A stretch of DNA of 64,000 bases from Alphaproteobacteria bacterium (GCA_947473475.1 CANJBZ010000019.1:1-64000), one strand, 5' to 3'; counted from the stretch's first letter, positions 43,035 to 54,460 are shown. Notes: generated by a model not told the origin, from the sequence alone. A program made the numbers and translations.

Positions 43035-45275
43035 ATGAACAAAGCTACGCTCAGGGACGTTGGCGCCAGCGGTATCATGCCGGCCGCGCCGGAGGCCGCA
43101 CTGGATGTCCCGGCGGTTGACCGCGTTTCGGGCGGCACTCTGATCCCGAACATCTCAGGGGAATCGCCCGCCCGCTTCATCAACCGCGAGCTCTCCTGGC
43201 TTGCGTTTAACCGCCGGGTTCTGGAGGAAGCGCAGAATCCGCGCCATCCGCTGCTGGAGCGTTTGCGCTTTCTATCGATCTCGGCTTCCAACCTCGACGA
43301 ATTCTACATGGTACGCGTGGCCGGCTTGAAAGGCATGGTCAATGCCGGCGTCGCCAACCTCTCCGACGATGGGCTCACGCCCGCCCAGCAGCTTTCGCGC
43401 GTGGATCAGTTGGCCGGGGTTTTGATCCTGGACCAGCAGAAGACATGGCGTGAACTCCGGGTGGCGTTGGCCAGTGCGGGCATTGTGGTGGTCGAGCCCG
43501 GCCAGTTGTCGCCGGAGGACCGGGTTTGGCTGGACGGCGAATTTACGCAGCAGATGTTTCCCATTCTGACACCGCTGGCGATCGATCCGGCGCACCCGTT
43601 TCCGTTTATCCCGAATTTGGGTTTCGTTATGGCGCTCCGCTTGACGCGCCGTATCGACGCCAAGATCGTCACCGCGCTGTTGCCGATCCCCTCGCAGTTG
43701 CAACGGTTCGTGCGTCTGCCCGACCGTAAGGGCAAAGCGCGTTTCATTACGCTGGAAAATCTTATCGGCCTGTATCTCGACCAATTGTTTCCGGGACACA
43801 CGGTGGCGGCATCGGGCGTCTTCCGCATCCTGCGCGACAGCGACATCGAGGTCGCGGAAGAAGCCGAAGATTTGGTCCGTCTTTACGAGACAATGCTGAA
43901 GCGCCGCCGCCGCGGTTCGGTGATCCGGCTCAAATGCAGCGTCAGCATGCCCCCCGATCTCCGCCTCTTCATCGCCGACCATCTTAACATGGGGCTGCGC
44001 GAGCCCTTCGTCGTCGATGGCATTTTGGGACTCGATCAAACCAAAGAACTGATTCTCGACGAGCGGCCCGATTTGCAGTTCGAGCCGTTTGCATCGCGCT
44101 TTCCCGAACGCATTCGCGATCATGGCGGCGACTGCTTTGCGGCCATTAAAGCCAAGGATCTGATCGTCCATCATCCCTTCGAAAGCTTCGATGTCGTGGT
44201 GCAATTTCTGCGTCAGGCCGCGCAGGACCCCGATGTGGTCGCCATCAAGCAGACGCTGTACCGCACGAGCAAGGACAGCCCGATCGTGCGCGCGCTGATC
44301 GAAGCGGCGGAAGCAGGCAAATCGGTGACCGCGCTCGTGGAATTGAAGGCGCGCTTCGATGAAGCAGCCAACATCAAATGGGCGCGCGACTTAGAACGCG
44401 CCGGCGCGCAGGTCGTTTACGGCTTCATCGAGCTGAAGACCCACGCCAAGGTGAGCCTGGTCGTGCGGCGCGAAAGCGGTGAGCTGCACACCTATGTGCA
44501 TTTCGGCACCGGCAACTATCATCCGGTTACCGCCAAAATTTACACCGATCTGTCGCTGTTCTCGGCCAATCCGGCGCTGGGCCGCGACGCAGCCAAATTC
44601 TTCAATTACGTCACAGGTTATGCCGAGCCCGCGCAGCTCGAAAAAATCGCCATATCGCCGCTGACCATGTTCGAGCGTCTGATCGAAGGTATCGAAGGCG
44701 AGATCGAACATGCGCGGGCAGGGCGCCCCGCCGCCATCTGGGCCAAGCTGAACGCGCTTGTGGATGCGCGCATCATCGATGCGCTCTACCGGGCCAGTCA
44801 GGCCGGTGTGCAGATCGATCTGGTGGTCCGCGGTATTTGCTGTCTGCGCCCCGGTGTGCCCGGTCTGTCCGATAATATCCGTGTAAAGAGCATTGTCGGA
44901 CGGTTCCTGGAGCATTCGCGTGTCGTCTGCTTCGGCGCCGGTAACGGACTGCCGTCGGCCAAGGCGAAAGTTTACATAACGTCCGCGGACTGGATGACAC
45001 GAAACCTCGATCGCCGCGTCGAAGCGATGGTGCCAGTGGATAATCCAACGGTGCATCAGCAGGTTCTCTCCCAGATCATGGTCGCCGACCTGAAAGACCT
45101 GGCGCAAAGCTGGTTCTTGCGCTCCGACGGCTCCTACGTGCGTCATCCAGGCTTCGACCGCTCCGATGCGTTTTCTGCACACACGTATTTCATGACCAAC
45201 CCATCGCTTTCAGGTCGCGGGCGCGCGTTAAAGGTCGATACTCCACCCAATGTTACGACCGCGATTCGCGGCTGA
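43035..45275 (+). CDS. ppk: Polyphosphate kinase (PPK1)
   Basis: Makes polyphosphate from ATP. 746 residues from ATG 43035, which follows AAGGTGG; ATG 43014 adds seven residues. Marks: [44 protein letters not shown], then the two catalytic histidine regions [12 protein letters not shown] and [12 protein letters not shown], and [14 protein letters not shown]. Directly followed by ppx, so synthesis and breakdown are co-encoded. Confidence 0.95.
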   Translation: MNKATLRDVGASGIMPAAPEAALDVPAVDRVSGGTLIPNISGESPARFINRELSWLAFNRRVLEEAQNPRHPLLERLRFLSISASNLDEFYMVRVAGLKGMVNAGVANLSDDGLTPAQQLSRVDQLAGVLILDQQKTWRELRVALASAGIVVVEPGQLSPEDRVWLDGEFTQQMFPILTPLAIDPAHPFPFIPNLGFVMALRLTRRIDAKIVTALLPIPSQLQRFVRLPDRKGKARFITLENLIGLYLDQLFPGHTVAASGVFRILRDSDIEVAEEAEDLVRLYETMLKRRRRGSVIRLKCSVSMPPDLRLFIADHLNMGLREPFVVDGILGLDQTKELILDERPDLQFEPFASRFPERIRDHGGDCFAAIKAKDLIVHHPFESFDVVVQFLRQAAQDPDVVAIKQTLYRTSKDSPIVRALIEAAEAGKSVTALVELKARFDEAANIKWARDLERAGAQVVYGFIELKTHAKVSLVVRRESGELHTYVHFGTGNYHPVTAKIYTDLSLFSANPALGRDAAKFFNYVTGYAEPAQLEKIAISPLTMFERLIEGIEGEIEHARAGRPAAIWAKLNALVDARIIDALYRASQAGVQIDLVVRGICCLRPGVPGLSDNIRVKSIVGRFLEHSRVVCFGAGNGLPSAKAKVYITSADWMTRNLDRRVEAMVPVDNPTVHQQVLSQIMVADLKDLAQSWFLRSDGSYVRHPGFDRSDAFSAHTYFMTNPSLSGRGRALKVDTPPNVTTAIRG

Positions 45276-45292
45276 CGTCCGAAGGAACACCG

Positions 45293-46807
45293 TTGAGTTT
45301 CGCCGATTTGCAGCCGCGTCCGAAATCGCGCAACGCGAGCCGATACCGGCCCGTCGCCGTGGTGGATATTGGTTCGAACTCCGTCCGTCTCGTCATCTAT
45401 GAGGGGCCGTGGCGTCACGCCGCCGCTTTGCACAACGAGAAGTCGATCTGCGCCATCGGACGCAACATGGTGTCGACCGGGCGCTTGGACGAAGAGGGTA
45501 TGCGGCTTGCCTTGGAGACCCTGGGCCGTTTTCGCGCCTTGTGCGACGGTCATCAGGTTACCGAGTTTGGCGCCGTCGCAACCTCTGCTGCGCGCGACGC
45601 CTCCAATGGCCGTGACTTCATCCAGAACGCGGAAAGGCTTCTTGGCCAGCCGGTTCGGATTTTGTCGGGCGAAGAGGAAGCCCGCATAGCCGCGGAGGGG
45701 ACGCTGGCGGGAATTCCGGACGCCGATGGTTTGGTCGCGGATTTGGGCGGCGGCAGTCTGGATATGGTCACCGTAAAAGACGGCAAAACGGGGATTGCGG
45801 CAACGCTTCCGTTCGGTCCGCTGCGCCTGATGGACATGTCAGCGGGAAATCTCAACAAGGCGCGCAACATTGTCGAGAAGGGGCTGGATCGGCTCGATTG
45901 GACGAAGCCGCTGAAGGGACGCGCCCTGTATGCGGTCGGCGGAATTTGGCGCGCTCTCGCGCATGTCGATATGGAAGAGCAGGATTATCCCCTGCGCGTG
46001 TTGCATCATTATGTGATGCCGGCGGGGCGGGCGATTAAACTGTGCCGGGTGGTTGCCGGGCTGTCGCGCAAATCGCTTGAGAAAATGCGCTCGGTGCCCA
46101 AACGCCGCGCAGAGGCGCTTCCCTATGGCGCAGCCGTCATGGAAGCCACGATTACCAGCCTCGGCCTGAAGGAAGTCGTCGTCTCGGCCTATGGCCTGCG
46201 CGAAGGCGTCTTTCAGCGCAAGCTTAGGCCCGATGAAGCGGCCAAGGACCCTCTCACGGCCTTCGCGCGCGACATGAACCAACGCCTGTCGCGCACGGCA
46301 GGACATGCCGGTGAATTGTTTCAGTGGATGGCGCCTCTCTTCCCCAAAGAGACGCCGCAGCAACGGCGTATTCGCGAAGCCATATGTCTGTTCTCCGACG
46401 TAGGCTGGCGGCGGCACCCTGACGATCGCGCCATGGGGGCTTTCATCCAGGTGCTGCGCGGCAATTACGGCGGCGCCGATCACCATGACCGCGCCCTGAT
46501 GGCGGCGGCGATTTATCACCGTTATGTGGGCGATGAGGATTTCCCGAAAGAGACGGGAATCGGCGGGCTTCTCGGGGCGGAAGGCGGAATAACAGCGCAG
46601 CAGATCGGCCTTGCCGCGCGGCTCGGATTCGGCATCTCCGGCGCATTGGAAGGCGAATTACCGGACACCAGTCTGTCTGTGACCCGCGAGACTATCGTCC
46701 TGATAACGCCCGACTCCAAAAGGACCTTGATCGCCGAAGGCGTGCAGAAGCGCCTGGACGAACTCGGCAAAGCGTTTGGACGCAAGGCCATGTCCGTTAC
46801 CGCCTGA
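45293..46807 (+). CDS. ppx: Exopolyphosphatase / guanosine pentaphosphatase
   Basis: Ppx/GppA hydrolyses polyphosphate from the end or pppGpp. The 504 residues have the actin-like ATPase marks VVDIGSNSVRLVIYEG and GLVADLGGGSLDMV, SGEEEARIAAEG, and a C-terminal HD-like helical domain (about 320-504). TTG start at 45293 after GAAGGA; 17 bases behind ppk. Which of the two activities dominates is not visible. Confidence 0.93.
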   Translation: MSFADLQPRPKSRNASRYRPVAVVDIGSNSVRLVIYEGPWRHAAALHNEKSICAIGRNMVSTGRLDEEGMRLALETLGRFRALCDGHQVTEFGAVATSAARDASNGRDFIQNAERLLGQPVRILSGEEEARIAAEGTLAGIPDADGLVADLGGGSLDMVTVKDGKTGIAATLPFGPLRLMDMSAGNLNKARNIVEKGLDRLDWTKPLKGRALYAVGGIWRALAHVDMEEQDYPLRVLHHYVMPAGRAIKLCRVVAGLSRKSLEKMRSVPKRRAEALPYGAAVMEATITSLGLKEVVVSAYGLREGVFQRKLRPDEAAKDPLTAFARDMNQRLSRTAGHAGELFQWMAPLFPKETPQQRRIREAICLFSDVGWRRHPDDRAMGAFIQVLRGNYGGADHHDRALMAAAIYHRYVGDEDFPKETGIGGLLGAEGGITAQQIGLAARLGFGISGALEGELPDTSLSVTRETIVLITPDSKRTLIAEGVQKRLDELGKAFGRKAMSVTA

Positions 46808-46919
46808 ATATTGCCCTGCCGGCCAGTGCCTGCGCGATTAATGCCGGGTGGCGGATTCCTTGCGGAGGCTCGCCATTCCCGCGTAACTAGCGGCGAGTCT
46901 CGTACAGCAAGGCCATCGT

Positions 46920-48026
46920 CTGAACCCGGGTTCTCACTCCTCCGACGCACCCTGTGATGGGCTGACGCTCCGCGGGCTCATCCGGCGATTCGGAAGCCGC
47001 TTGGCGGTGGACGGCGTCAGCCTGGATGTGCCGCGGGGAGAGATCGTGTGCCTGCTCGGTCCGTCCGGTTGCGGCAAATCGACGACCTTGCGAATCGCTG
47101 CCGGATTGGAGCGGCCGGATGCCGGCGCGGTCTTTGTGGGCGGATGGCTCGTGGAGGGCGAGGGCCGCCATGAGCCGCCCGAGAGCCGCCGCGTGGGGCT
47201 TATGTTCCAGGATTACGCCCTGTTTCCGCATCTGTCGGTGAAGGACAATGTCGCCTTCGGCCTTCACCGCCGCTCGCGCGCCGAACGGGATACGCGTGTC
47301 CGCGAGGAGTTGGCCCGGGTTGGGCTGACGGCGCTTGCTGATGCTTTTCCCCACACGCTTTCCGGCGGAGAGCAGCAGCGGGTGGCGCTCGCCCGCATGC
47401 TGGCGCCCGATCCCGATGTTGTTTTGATGGATGAGCCGTTCTCCGGTTTGGACACCTCCTTGCGCGATGAGGTGCGGGGCACCACGCTGAAGCGCCTCAA
47501 AGAGGCGGGCGCTGCGGTGGTCATGGTGACGCACGATCCGGAAGAAGCCATGCGGGTGGGCGACCGGATCGCCATCATGCGCGCCGGGCGAGTTGTCCAG
47601 ATCGGCAAGCCGGCCAGTATTTATCAGTCTCCCGCCGATCGCGAGGTGGTGGCCATGTTCGGGGGAGCCAATGTCTTCCGCGGCCGGGTGAACAAGGGCT
47701 GGGCCGCTTCACCTTTCGGTCAGGCACAGGCGAATTCGGTGGCGGACGGGACGTGGGCAGAGGTAATATACAGGCCGGCTTCGGTTTGGGTGGCGGAGCA
47801 AGGTCTTAGCGCCCGTGTGCTGGCGGTCAGGCCCTATGCTGGCCGGCTCGAAGTCGAAGCGGCAATTGTGGGAAATGCCTTGCCCGAAGGGGTGCAAGTC
47901 CCCACCTTTGTCAGAGCGGCGGCGTCCTTGAAGACAAGCCTCAGCATTGGGGCCGAAATCAAGCTCGCCGCGCGGCCGGAGGACGCACTGGTGTTTCCTT
48001 GCCAAGATGCAATTTGTCGTGGCTAA
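46920..48026 (+). CDS. ABC transporter ATP-binding protein, FbpC/PotA-like
   Basis: Import ATPase: Walker A LLGPSGCGKSTT, Q-loop FQDYALFPHLSV, signature LSGGEQQRVALAR, Walker B VVLMDEPFSGLD and H-loop VTHDPEEAM, then a C-terminal TOBE-like domain (about 260-368). It resembles iron(III) or polyamine importer ATPases. No permease or binding protein is adjacent. The start is ambiguous: the first usable common codon (TTG 47001) would remove the first strand (LTLRGLIRRFGSRL), which begins only if translation starts upstream, for example at CTG 46920 after AAGG. Confidence 0.8.
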   Translation: MNPGSHSSDAPCDGLTLRGLIRRFGSRLAVDGVSLDVPRGEIVCLLGPSGCGKSTTLRIAAGLERPDAGAVFVGGWLVEGEGRHEPPESRRVGLMFQDYALFPHLSVKDNVAFGLHRRSRAERDTRVREELARVGLTALADAFPHTLSGGEQQRVALARMLAPDPDVVLMDEPFSGLDTSLRDEVRGTTLKRLKEAGAAVVMVTHDPEEAMRVGDRIAIMRAGRVVQIGKPASIYQSPADREVVAMFGGANVFRGRVNKGWAASPFGQAQANSVADGTWAEVIYRPASVWVAEQGLSARVLAVRPYAGRLEVEAAIVGNALPEGVQVPTFVRAAASLKTSLSIGAEIKLAARPEDALVFPCQDAICRG

Positions 48027-48127
48027 GGAAAACGGGCTAAAGAGGCACAAATTAAGTATGGGCAGAGAAAGCGCGCAAATCGGAACCTTCCCGCGCTATA
48101 CTGCCCTGGTAATTGGAGACTAAGCCT

Positions 48128-48340
48128 ATGGGCAGTTTTAGCATTTGGCACTGGCTTATCCTTCTTGTCGTCGTGGCACTCGTGTTCGGCGGCAAAGGAA
48201 AGATTTCTAACATCATGGGCGACGTCGCCAGCGGCATTCGGAATTTCAAGGATGGCTTGAAGGATCCGAACGAATCGCGCGTCATCGCGGACAAGAACGA
48301 GACGGTCGAAGGCAAGAAGACCGAACAGGTCAAGAGCTGA
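48128..48340 (+). CDS. tatA: Sec-independent translocase subunit TatA
   Basis: A 70-residue protein: short membrane helix [20 protein letters not shown], then the amphipathic helix [20 protein letters not shown]. TatA forms the pore-like assembly for folded twin-arginine substrates, such as the esterase at 2771-3787. GGAG precedes the ATG at nine bases. First of tatA-tatB-tatC. Confidence 0.93.
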   Translation: MGSFSIWHWLILLVVVALVFGGKGKISNIMGDVASGIRNFKDGLKDPNESRVIADKNETVEGKKTEQVKS

Positions 48341-48423
48341 TCTGCCGTCTGGCGTGATCCGCACCCTGCGGGTCGGCGAAGAACAAGGGTTCGGCGCAAG
48401 CTGTTGCGCCGGAGAGTCTGGAA

Positions 48424-48852
48424 ATGTTTGGTATCGACGGCAGCGAATTTCTCGTCATTCTGATTGTGGCGCTGGTTGTGGTAGGTCCGAAGGACCTGCC
48501 CAAAATGCTGCGCACGGTCGGGCAATGGGCGGGAAAAGCGCGCGCCATGGCCGATCAGTTCAAGCGCAGCTTTGACGACATGGCGCGACAGTCCGAGCTC
48601 TCAGAGCTGCGGGCCGAGGTTAACAAACTCAAGTCGGACGCAAGCCGCCCGATGACGGAAGCGGAGTACAAGGCAATCGGTATCGATCTTCCGGCCAATC
48701 CGCTTGCCAATATCGAGGATGTCGGGGCCTCTCCGCCGAAATTTGACCCACCGGCGCCTGTCGCTCCGCCCCCCGGGGCATTTACAGGGGCTTCGCCAGC
48801 GTCCTCGGAAGCGGCCCCTGTCTCCGTTCCGCATACTCCCACCGCCGCCTGA
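48424..48852 (+). CDS. tatB: Sec-independent translocase subunit TatB
   Basis: 142 residues: N-terminal helix FGIDGSEFLVILIVALVVVG with PKDLPKMLRTVGQW, an amphipathic helix up to about residue 75 and a Pro/Ala-rich tail. TatB with TatC forms the signal-recognition complex. GGAGAG lies eight bases before the start. The Glu8 position is conserved in TatB and separates it from TatA. Confidence 0.93.
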   Translation: MFGIDGSEFLVILIVALVVVGPKDLPKMLRTVGQWAGKARAMADQFKRSFDDMARQSELSELRAEVNKLKSDASRPMTEAEYKAIGIDLPANPLANIEDVGASPPKFDPPAPVAPPPGAFTGASPASSEAAPVSVPHTPTAA

Positions 48853-48855
48853 TTC

Positions 48856-49683
48856 ATGGTCACGCCGTCACCTGAAGATGAAGCCGAACTCGAATCGAGC
48901 AAGGCGCCACTCCTCGAACATCTGGTCGAGCTGCGTAACCGGCTTGTGCGATCGGTCATAGCCTTTCTTGTGTGCTTCATCATCTGCTTCGCGTTTTCGC
49001 GCCAAATCTTTCAGTTCTTGACGCAACCGCTGTCCGATGCACTGGCTGGTCAGCCGAACCGGAGCATGATTTTTACGGCGCTGTACGAGCAGTTCTTCAC
49101 CTATGTGAAGATTGGGATGTTCGGCGCCATATGCTTGGCGTTCCCGTATTTGGCGACGCAGATCTGGCTGTTCATCGCGCCAGGTCTCTACAAGCACGAG
49201 CGCAAAGCGTTCGTTCCGTTTCTTTTGGCGACGCCGTTCATGTTCATTCTGGGCGGGGCGTTCGTCTATTATTTGATGCTGCCGCGGGTGATTCAGTTCT
49301 TCCTGAGTGGTGAAACTCCGGAAGCGCCGGGGCAAATTGCCATTCTGATGGCGCCGCGCGTGGGCGAATATCTGAGCTTCGTCATGACGCTCATTTTTGC
49401 CTTTGGTGTGTGTTTCGAGCTGCCGGTGCTGCTGACGTTGCTCGGCCAGGTCGGCATCGTAACCAGCAAGGGGTTGGCGGGCGCGCGCCGCTACGCCATT
49501 GTGGGCGTCTTCGCCGTGGCAGCCGTCGTTACGCCGCCCGATGTGTTCAGCCAGCTCAGCTTAGCCTTCCCGATGGTCGGCCTTTACGAGGTTTCCATCT
49601 TGTGCGTGAAACTGATCGAGCGTGCCCGCGCCCGTAGCGAAGCCGCTCAAGCCGCCGCCAACCGCAACATCCGGCCGACTTAA
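48856..49683 (+). CDS. tatC: Sec-independent translocase subunit TatC
   Basis: A 275-residue integral protein with six membrane segments, a conserved N-terminal LLEHLVELRNRLVRSVIAFL and FTYVKIGMFGAICLAFPYLATQIW, and C-terminal VAAVVTPPDVFSQLSLAFPM. Receptor for the twin-arginine signal. It starts three bases after tatB. The stop at 49683 precedes a strong hairpin. Confidence 0.95.
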   Translation: MVTPSPEDEAELESSKAPLLEHLVELRNRLVRSVIAFLVCFIICFAFSRQIFQFLTQPLSDALAGQPNRSMIFTALYEQFFTYVKIGMFGAICLAFPYLATQIWLFIAPGLYKHERKAFVPFLLATPFMFILGGAFVYYLMLPRVIQFFLSGETPEAPGQIAILMAPRVGEYLSFVMTLIFAFGVCFELPVLLTLLGQVGIVTSKGLAGARRYAIVGVFAVAAVVTPPDVFSQLSLAFPMVGLYEVSILCVKLIERARARSEAAQAAANRNIRPT

Positions 49684-49684
49684 G

Positions 49685-49735
49685 AAGCCCTCGCCTTCTT
49701 GGGGGCTTCCCCCGCTACGGGGGAAGTGGCGCGCG
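49685..49735. terminator. Hairpin between convergent tatC and NTF2-like gene
   Basis: A perfect 9-base stem, CTTCCCCCG and CGGGGGAAG (49706-49726), lies between convergent genes. The right part, with AAGTGGCGCGCG, resembles the terminal segment of the family-A copy at 58260-58303. No T-run follows, so it may be a stability element or a partial repeat rather than a classical terminator. Confidence 0.5.
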
Positions 49736-49741
49736 TAGCCG

Positions 49742-50119
49742 CTATTCCGTCGCCAGCATGTTTGCGTCCCGAATCATCAGCCATTTGCCGTCCGCCTGCT
49801 TTTGCAGGATCGACAGGGTGTTGCCGGAGCGGTGGACCGTATTTCCGTTCGGGGGAGACACAGTCACCGTGAGATGCGTCCGGCACCAGGCGTGATCGCC
49901 CGTTATGTGAACTTCCAGAATCTCGCTCACCGCTTCGAAGCCCATGCCCTTCATGGCCTCGGAGGCCGCTTGGAACGCCGCTTTGCCGAAGGATCGGCCG
50001 GGCACCATGAAGACGATATCGTCGGACATCAGCCCGAGCACGGTTTCAATATCCCCGGCCTTAGAAGCCGCGATCCAGGTGTGGATCAGGTCGCGTATTG
50101 CCTGTTCGTCGCCGTTCAT
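49742..50119 (-). CDS. SnoaL/NTF2-like small domain protein
   Basis: A 125-residue cone-shaped NTF2-like fold: EQAIRDLIHTWIAASKAGDIETVL, LMSDDIVFMVPGRSFGK at the front and WLMIRDANMLA at the end. Members include ketosteroid-isomerase-like enzymes and carriers; the role here is unknown. GGAGGAA precedes the ATG at 50119. The longer frame to 50869 overlaps serS and is rejected. Confidence 0.78.
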   Translation of the reverse strand: MNGDEQAIRDLIHTWIAASKAGDIETVLGLMSDDIVFMVPGRSFGKAAFQAASEAMKGMGFEAVSEILEVHITGDHAWCRTHLTVTVSPPNGNTVHRSGNTLSILQKQADGKWLMIRDANMLATE

Positions 50120-50140
50120 GGTTCCTCCTGGAAAAGCTGA

Positions 50141-51538
<1,398 letters not shown>

Positions 51539-51554
51539 GGCACACCTTAGACAT

Positions 51555-51699
51555 CACCTCCCCCTTGCGGGGAGGTCGAAATTGGGCGCGCAGCGAGCAA
51601 TTTCGGGTGGGGGTGACCCTCCACGACACTACCCCCACCCGAAATGCCTCGCGGCTGCGCCGCTTCGGCATTTCGACCTCCCCGCAAGGGGGAGGTGAT
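51555..51699. repeat. Family-B long palindrome, third copy
   Basis: Outer arms CACCTCCCCCTTGCGGGGAG and CTCCCCGCAAGGGGGAGGTG; inner arms GTCGAAATTG with GCAATTTCGGGTGGGGG on the left and CCCCCACCCGAAATGC with GCATTTCGACC on the right. The design matches 36248-36382. It lies between serS and surE on the same strand. Confidence 0.8.
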
Positions 51700-51719
51700 T
51701 TCGCAGTCAGGACCGCCTA

Positions 51720-52625
51720 ATGCCGCCGCGCCGGAAGAAGCAGCTTCGGATTCTTGTCTCGAACGATGACGGCATTCATGCGCCGGGTCTCGTCGTTTCC
51801 GAACAAATCGCCCGTACGCTGTCCGATGACATCTGGGTGGTTGCGCCGGAAACCGAGCAGTCCGGCGCCTCGCATTCGCTGACGCTGACACAGCCCTTGC
51901 GGTTGCGGCATGCCGGTCATCAGCGGTTCGCCCTCTCCGGCACGCCGACGGATTGCGTGATGATGGCGGGCATCCACATCATGAAAGACAACCTGCCCGA
52001 TCTCGTGATTTCCGGTGTGAACCGCGGCTTCAACGTGGCCGATGACGTCACCTATTCCGGCACCGTGGCCGCGGCCATGGAAGGCGCGGTTCTGGGCATC
52101 CCTTCCATCGCGATGAGCCAAGCGGTCGGCGAGCGCGACGATGAGCGTGCCGATCTGTTCGCCTGCGCCGCCAAGCACGGGCCTGCGCTGCTCAAACGGC
52201 TGGTGGAAATCGGCTGGCCGGAAACCGTGCTGCTGAACGTGAATTTCCCGGCGCTCCATCCGGGCAAGGTGAAGCTCGTACATGTCACCCGTCAGGGCCA
52301 GCGCGATCAGTCCATGCTCAAGGTCGATGAGCGCAAAGACGCTCGCGGCCGGACGTATTTCTGGGTTGGCTTCAAGCGGATTTTTTCGGACCCGGAGCGC
52401 GGCACGGACCTTCACGCCATAGCGGAAGGTGCCATTTCGGTAACGCCGCTGCATTTGGATTTGACCGAACTGCGTGAGCAGCAACGCCTCGCGGGCGTAT
52501 TGGACGGCTCCCTGACGAAGCTGGCGCGGGCCTCCAAGAAGCAAAAGCCGATCGCTATTGGCGATGGAAAGCAGAGCACAGTCCGCTTCCGAAAAGCCGC
52601 CGGTCCCCTGCGGACGGGCGAGTAA
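51720..52625 (+). CDS. surE: 5'/3'-nucleotidase SurE
   Basis: Metal-dependent phosphatase acting on nucleoside monophosphates. 301 residues: RILVSNDDGIHAPGL with the metal-binding Asp pair, SGASHSLTLTQPLR, ALSGTPTDCVMMAG, SGVNRGFNVADDVTYSGTVAAAMEG. Usual length is about 255, so a roughly 45-residue basic tail is extra. The pcm gene that often follows it is absent here; the NlpD-like gene comes 67 bases later. Confidence 0.93.
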   Translation: MPPRRKKQLRILVSNDDGIHAPGLVVSEQIARTLSDDIWVVAPETEQSGASHSLTLTQPLRLRHAGHQRFALSGTPTDCVMMAGIHIMKDNLPDLVISGVNRGFNVADDVTYSGTVAAAMEGAVLGIPSIAMSQAVGERDDERADLFACAAKHGPALLKRLVEIGWPETVLLNVNFPALHPGKVKLVHVTRQGQRDQSMLKVDERKDARGRTYFWVGFKRIFSDPERGTDLHAIAEGAISVTPLHLDLTELREQQRLAGVLDGSLTKLARASKKQKPIAIGDGKQSTVRFRKAAGPLRTGE

Positions 52626-52692
52626 CGCTCTTGACGGCGATCGGTTAGATTGGTTAGCGGCGAATCACCTTATTTGCCGGGAACTTGGCGCC

Positions 52693-53568
52693 ATGACGGG
52701 CCGGTCTATTCCACGAACGCTTAGGGCTTCCGCCGCAATGCTTGCGATCATCCTCGCTGGCTGCGCCGGCTCCGACTCCACCCGTGTACCGGCAGCTGGG
52801 TCCTATTTCACGGTCATTGTTCAGCCCGGCGATTCGGTGAGCGGGCTCGCGAGGCAATATCGCGTGAAGGAAGACGATCTTCTCGCCATGAACGATTTTG
52901 CCCTTGGCGGTCAGCTTCAAGCCGGAACGCGCATCAGGATTCCCGCCTATGCATCGCCCGCATCGCTGCGCCCATCGCCGGCGCCTCCCGTCACGGCGAG
53001 CGACGTACCTAAGTCTCCCGCACCGCAGGGTCCCAAAGCGGCGCCAACCTCCCGGGTGCAGGTGACCAAGGCCACTCCGATTCCAAAGTCCGCGCCTGCC
53101 AACAATCCACCGGCGAAAAACCCGTTCCTTATGGACATGGATTGGCTCTCCTCGTTCACGTCCGACAAGCCCGATCCCAAAGCCAACACGACGTTTCTCT
53201 GGCCGTTACAGGGCCAGATCATTTCGGAGTTCGGGCCGGATGCGGCGGGCGCGCGCAATGACGGGATCGACATCCTCGCCAAACGCGGCGATCCGGTTCA
53301 TGCGGCGGCTGACGGGACGGTCAGCTATGTCGGCAACGAGCTGAAAGGCTACGGCAATCTTGTGCTCATCCAGCACGACAACGGTTTCATCACTGCCTAC
53401 GCGCATTCCGACACGATTGCCGTGACGCGGGGCCAGCGAGTCGCGAGGGGCGAGGTCATCGCCTATGCCGGTGCGACGGGCGATGTCTCCGAGCCGCAAC
53501 TGCATTTCGAGCTGCGCTTCGGCACCAAAGCAATCAATCCCAAACCGTATTTGGCGGCGTCCAAGTAA
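52693..53568 (+). CDS. NlpD-like lipoprotein, LysM and degenerate M23 domain
   Basis: A 291-residue lipoprotein: lipobox LAGC (Cys24), LysM domain (FTVIVQPGDSVSGLARQYRV to about 90), a Pro/Ala/Lys-rich linker and a LytM/M23 domain (about 170-290). The first zinc ligand is missing: ARNDGIDILAKRG has Asn where active enzymes have His, while the later LHFELR is present. E. coli NlpD, which activates cell-wall amidases rather than cutting itself, is likewise defective. The role is therefore probably amidase activation at division. Confidence 0.85.
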   Translation: MTGRSIPRTLRASAAMLAIILAGCAGSDSTRVPAAGSYFTVIVQPGDSVSGLARQYRVKEDDLLAMNDFALGGQLQAGTRIRIPAYASPASLRPSPAPPVTASDVPKSPAPQGPKAAPTSRVQVTKATPIPKSAPANNPPAKNPFLMDMDWLSSFTSDKPDPKANTTFLWPLQGQIISEFGPDAAGARNDGIDILAKRGDPVHAAADGTVSYVGNELKGYGNLVLIQHDNGFITAYAHSDTIAVTRGQRVARGEVIAYAGATGDVSEPQLHFELRFGTKAINPKPYLAASK

Positions 53569-53584
53569 ATCGGGACAAGGATTT

Positions 53585-54460
53585 TTATCCCAGCGGCTTA
53601 CCCAGCGACCCCGCTAAGTCCTGGATGAATTGCCAGGCGACGCGGCCCGAGCGGCCTCCGCGTCCCGCCGCCCAGGCAATGGCGCGCTGGCGAATCGCTG
53701 TTTCTTCCAGCGGCAGTTTGAAATGCGCGGCGTAACCGAACACCATCGCGAGATATTCGTCCTGACCGCAATTGTGGAATCCGAGCCACAGTCCGAAACG
53801 GTCCGACAGCGAGACCTTTTCTTCCACGGCCTCGGAGGGGTTGATCGCCGTGGAGCGTTCGTTGTCCATCATCTCGCGCGGCATCATGTGGCGGCGATTG
53901 GACGTGGCGTAGAACAGCACGTTGGGTGGCCGTCCTTCGACGCCGCCTTCCAGCGCCGCCTTCAGCGATTTGTAGCTGGTGTCGTCGTGGTCGAAGGAGA
54001 GATCGTCACAGAACAACAGGAAGCGGCGCTTCAACCCGCGCACGCGCCGCAGCAGCAGCGGCAGCGAGACGATGTCCTCGCGGTGGATTTCGATCAGCGC
54101 CAGGCGGTCGTCCGCCTCGCGCCCGTCATTCACAGCTTCGTGCACACCTTTGACCAGCGAGCTTTTGCCCATGCCGCGCGCGCCCCACAGCAGGGCGTTG
54201 TTGGCGGGCAGCCCGCCGGCAAAACGCCGTGTGTTCTCGAACAGCGTGTCGCGGGCCAGATCGATGCCCTTCAGCAGCACCATGGGCAGCGCGGCGACCC
54301 GCTTTACCGGCACCAATTGCGCCCCTTCCGCCTCCCAGACGAAGGCGTCCGCGCTTTTCAGCTGCGCGTCGAAACTCTCAGCCGGGGCCGGACGGCGCGC
54401 TTCCAGCGCCACCGCGATCCGCTCCAGCAATTGCTCCATTTTCTCGGAAATCTCAGACAT
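53585..54460 (-). CDS. DUF815-type AAA ATPase
   Basis: A 291-residue P-loop ATPase: ALLWGARGMGKSSLVKGV (Walker A at about 93-101), FLLFCDDLSFD (Walker B), VLFYATSNRRHMMPREM and a C-terminal helical part. Family function is unknown. Convergent with the NlpD-like gene and divergent from yajC, as in other alphaproteobacteria at this site. DUF815 proteins are soluble. Confidence 0.85.
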   Translation of the reverse strand: MSEISEKMEQLLERIAVALEARRPAPAESFDAQLKSADAFVWEAEGAQLVPVKRVAALPMVLLKGIDLARDTLFENTRRFAGGLPANNALLWGARGMGKSSLVKGVHEAVNDGREADDRLALIEIHREDIVSLPLLLRRVRGLKRRFLLFCDDLSFDHDDTSYKSLKAALEGGVEGRPPNVLFYATSNRRHMMPREMMDNERSTAINPSEAVEEKVSLSDRFGLWLGFHNCGQDEYLAMVFGYAAHFKLPLEETAIRQRAIAWAAGRGGRSGRVAWQFIQDLAGSLGKPLG

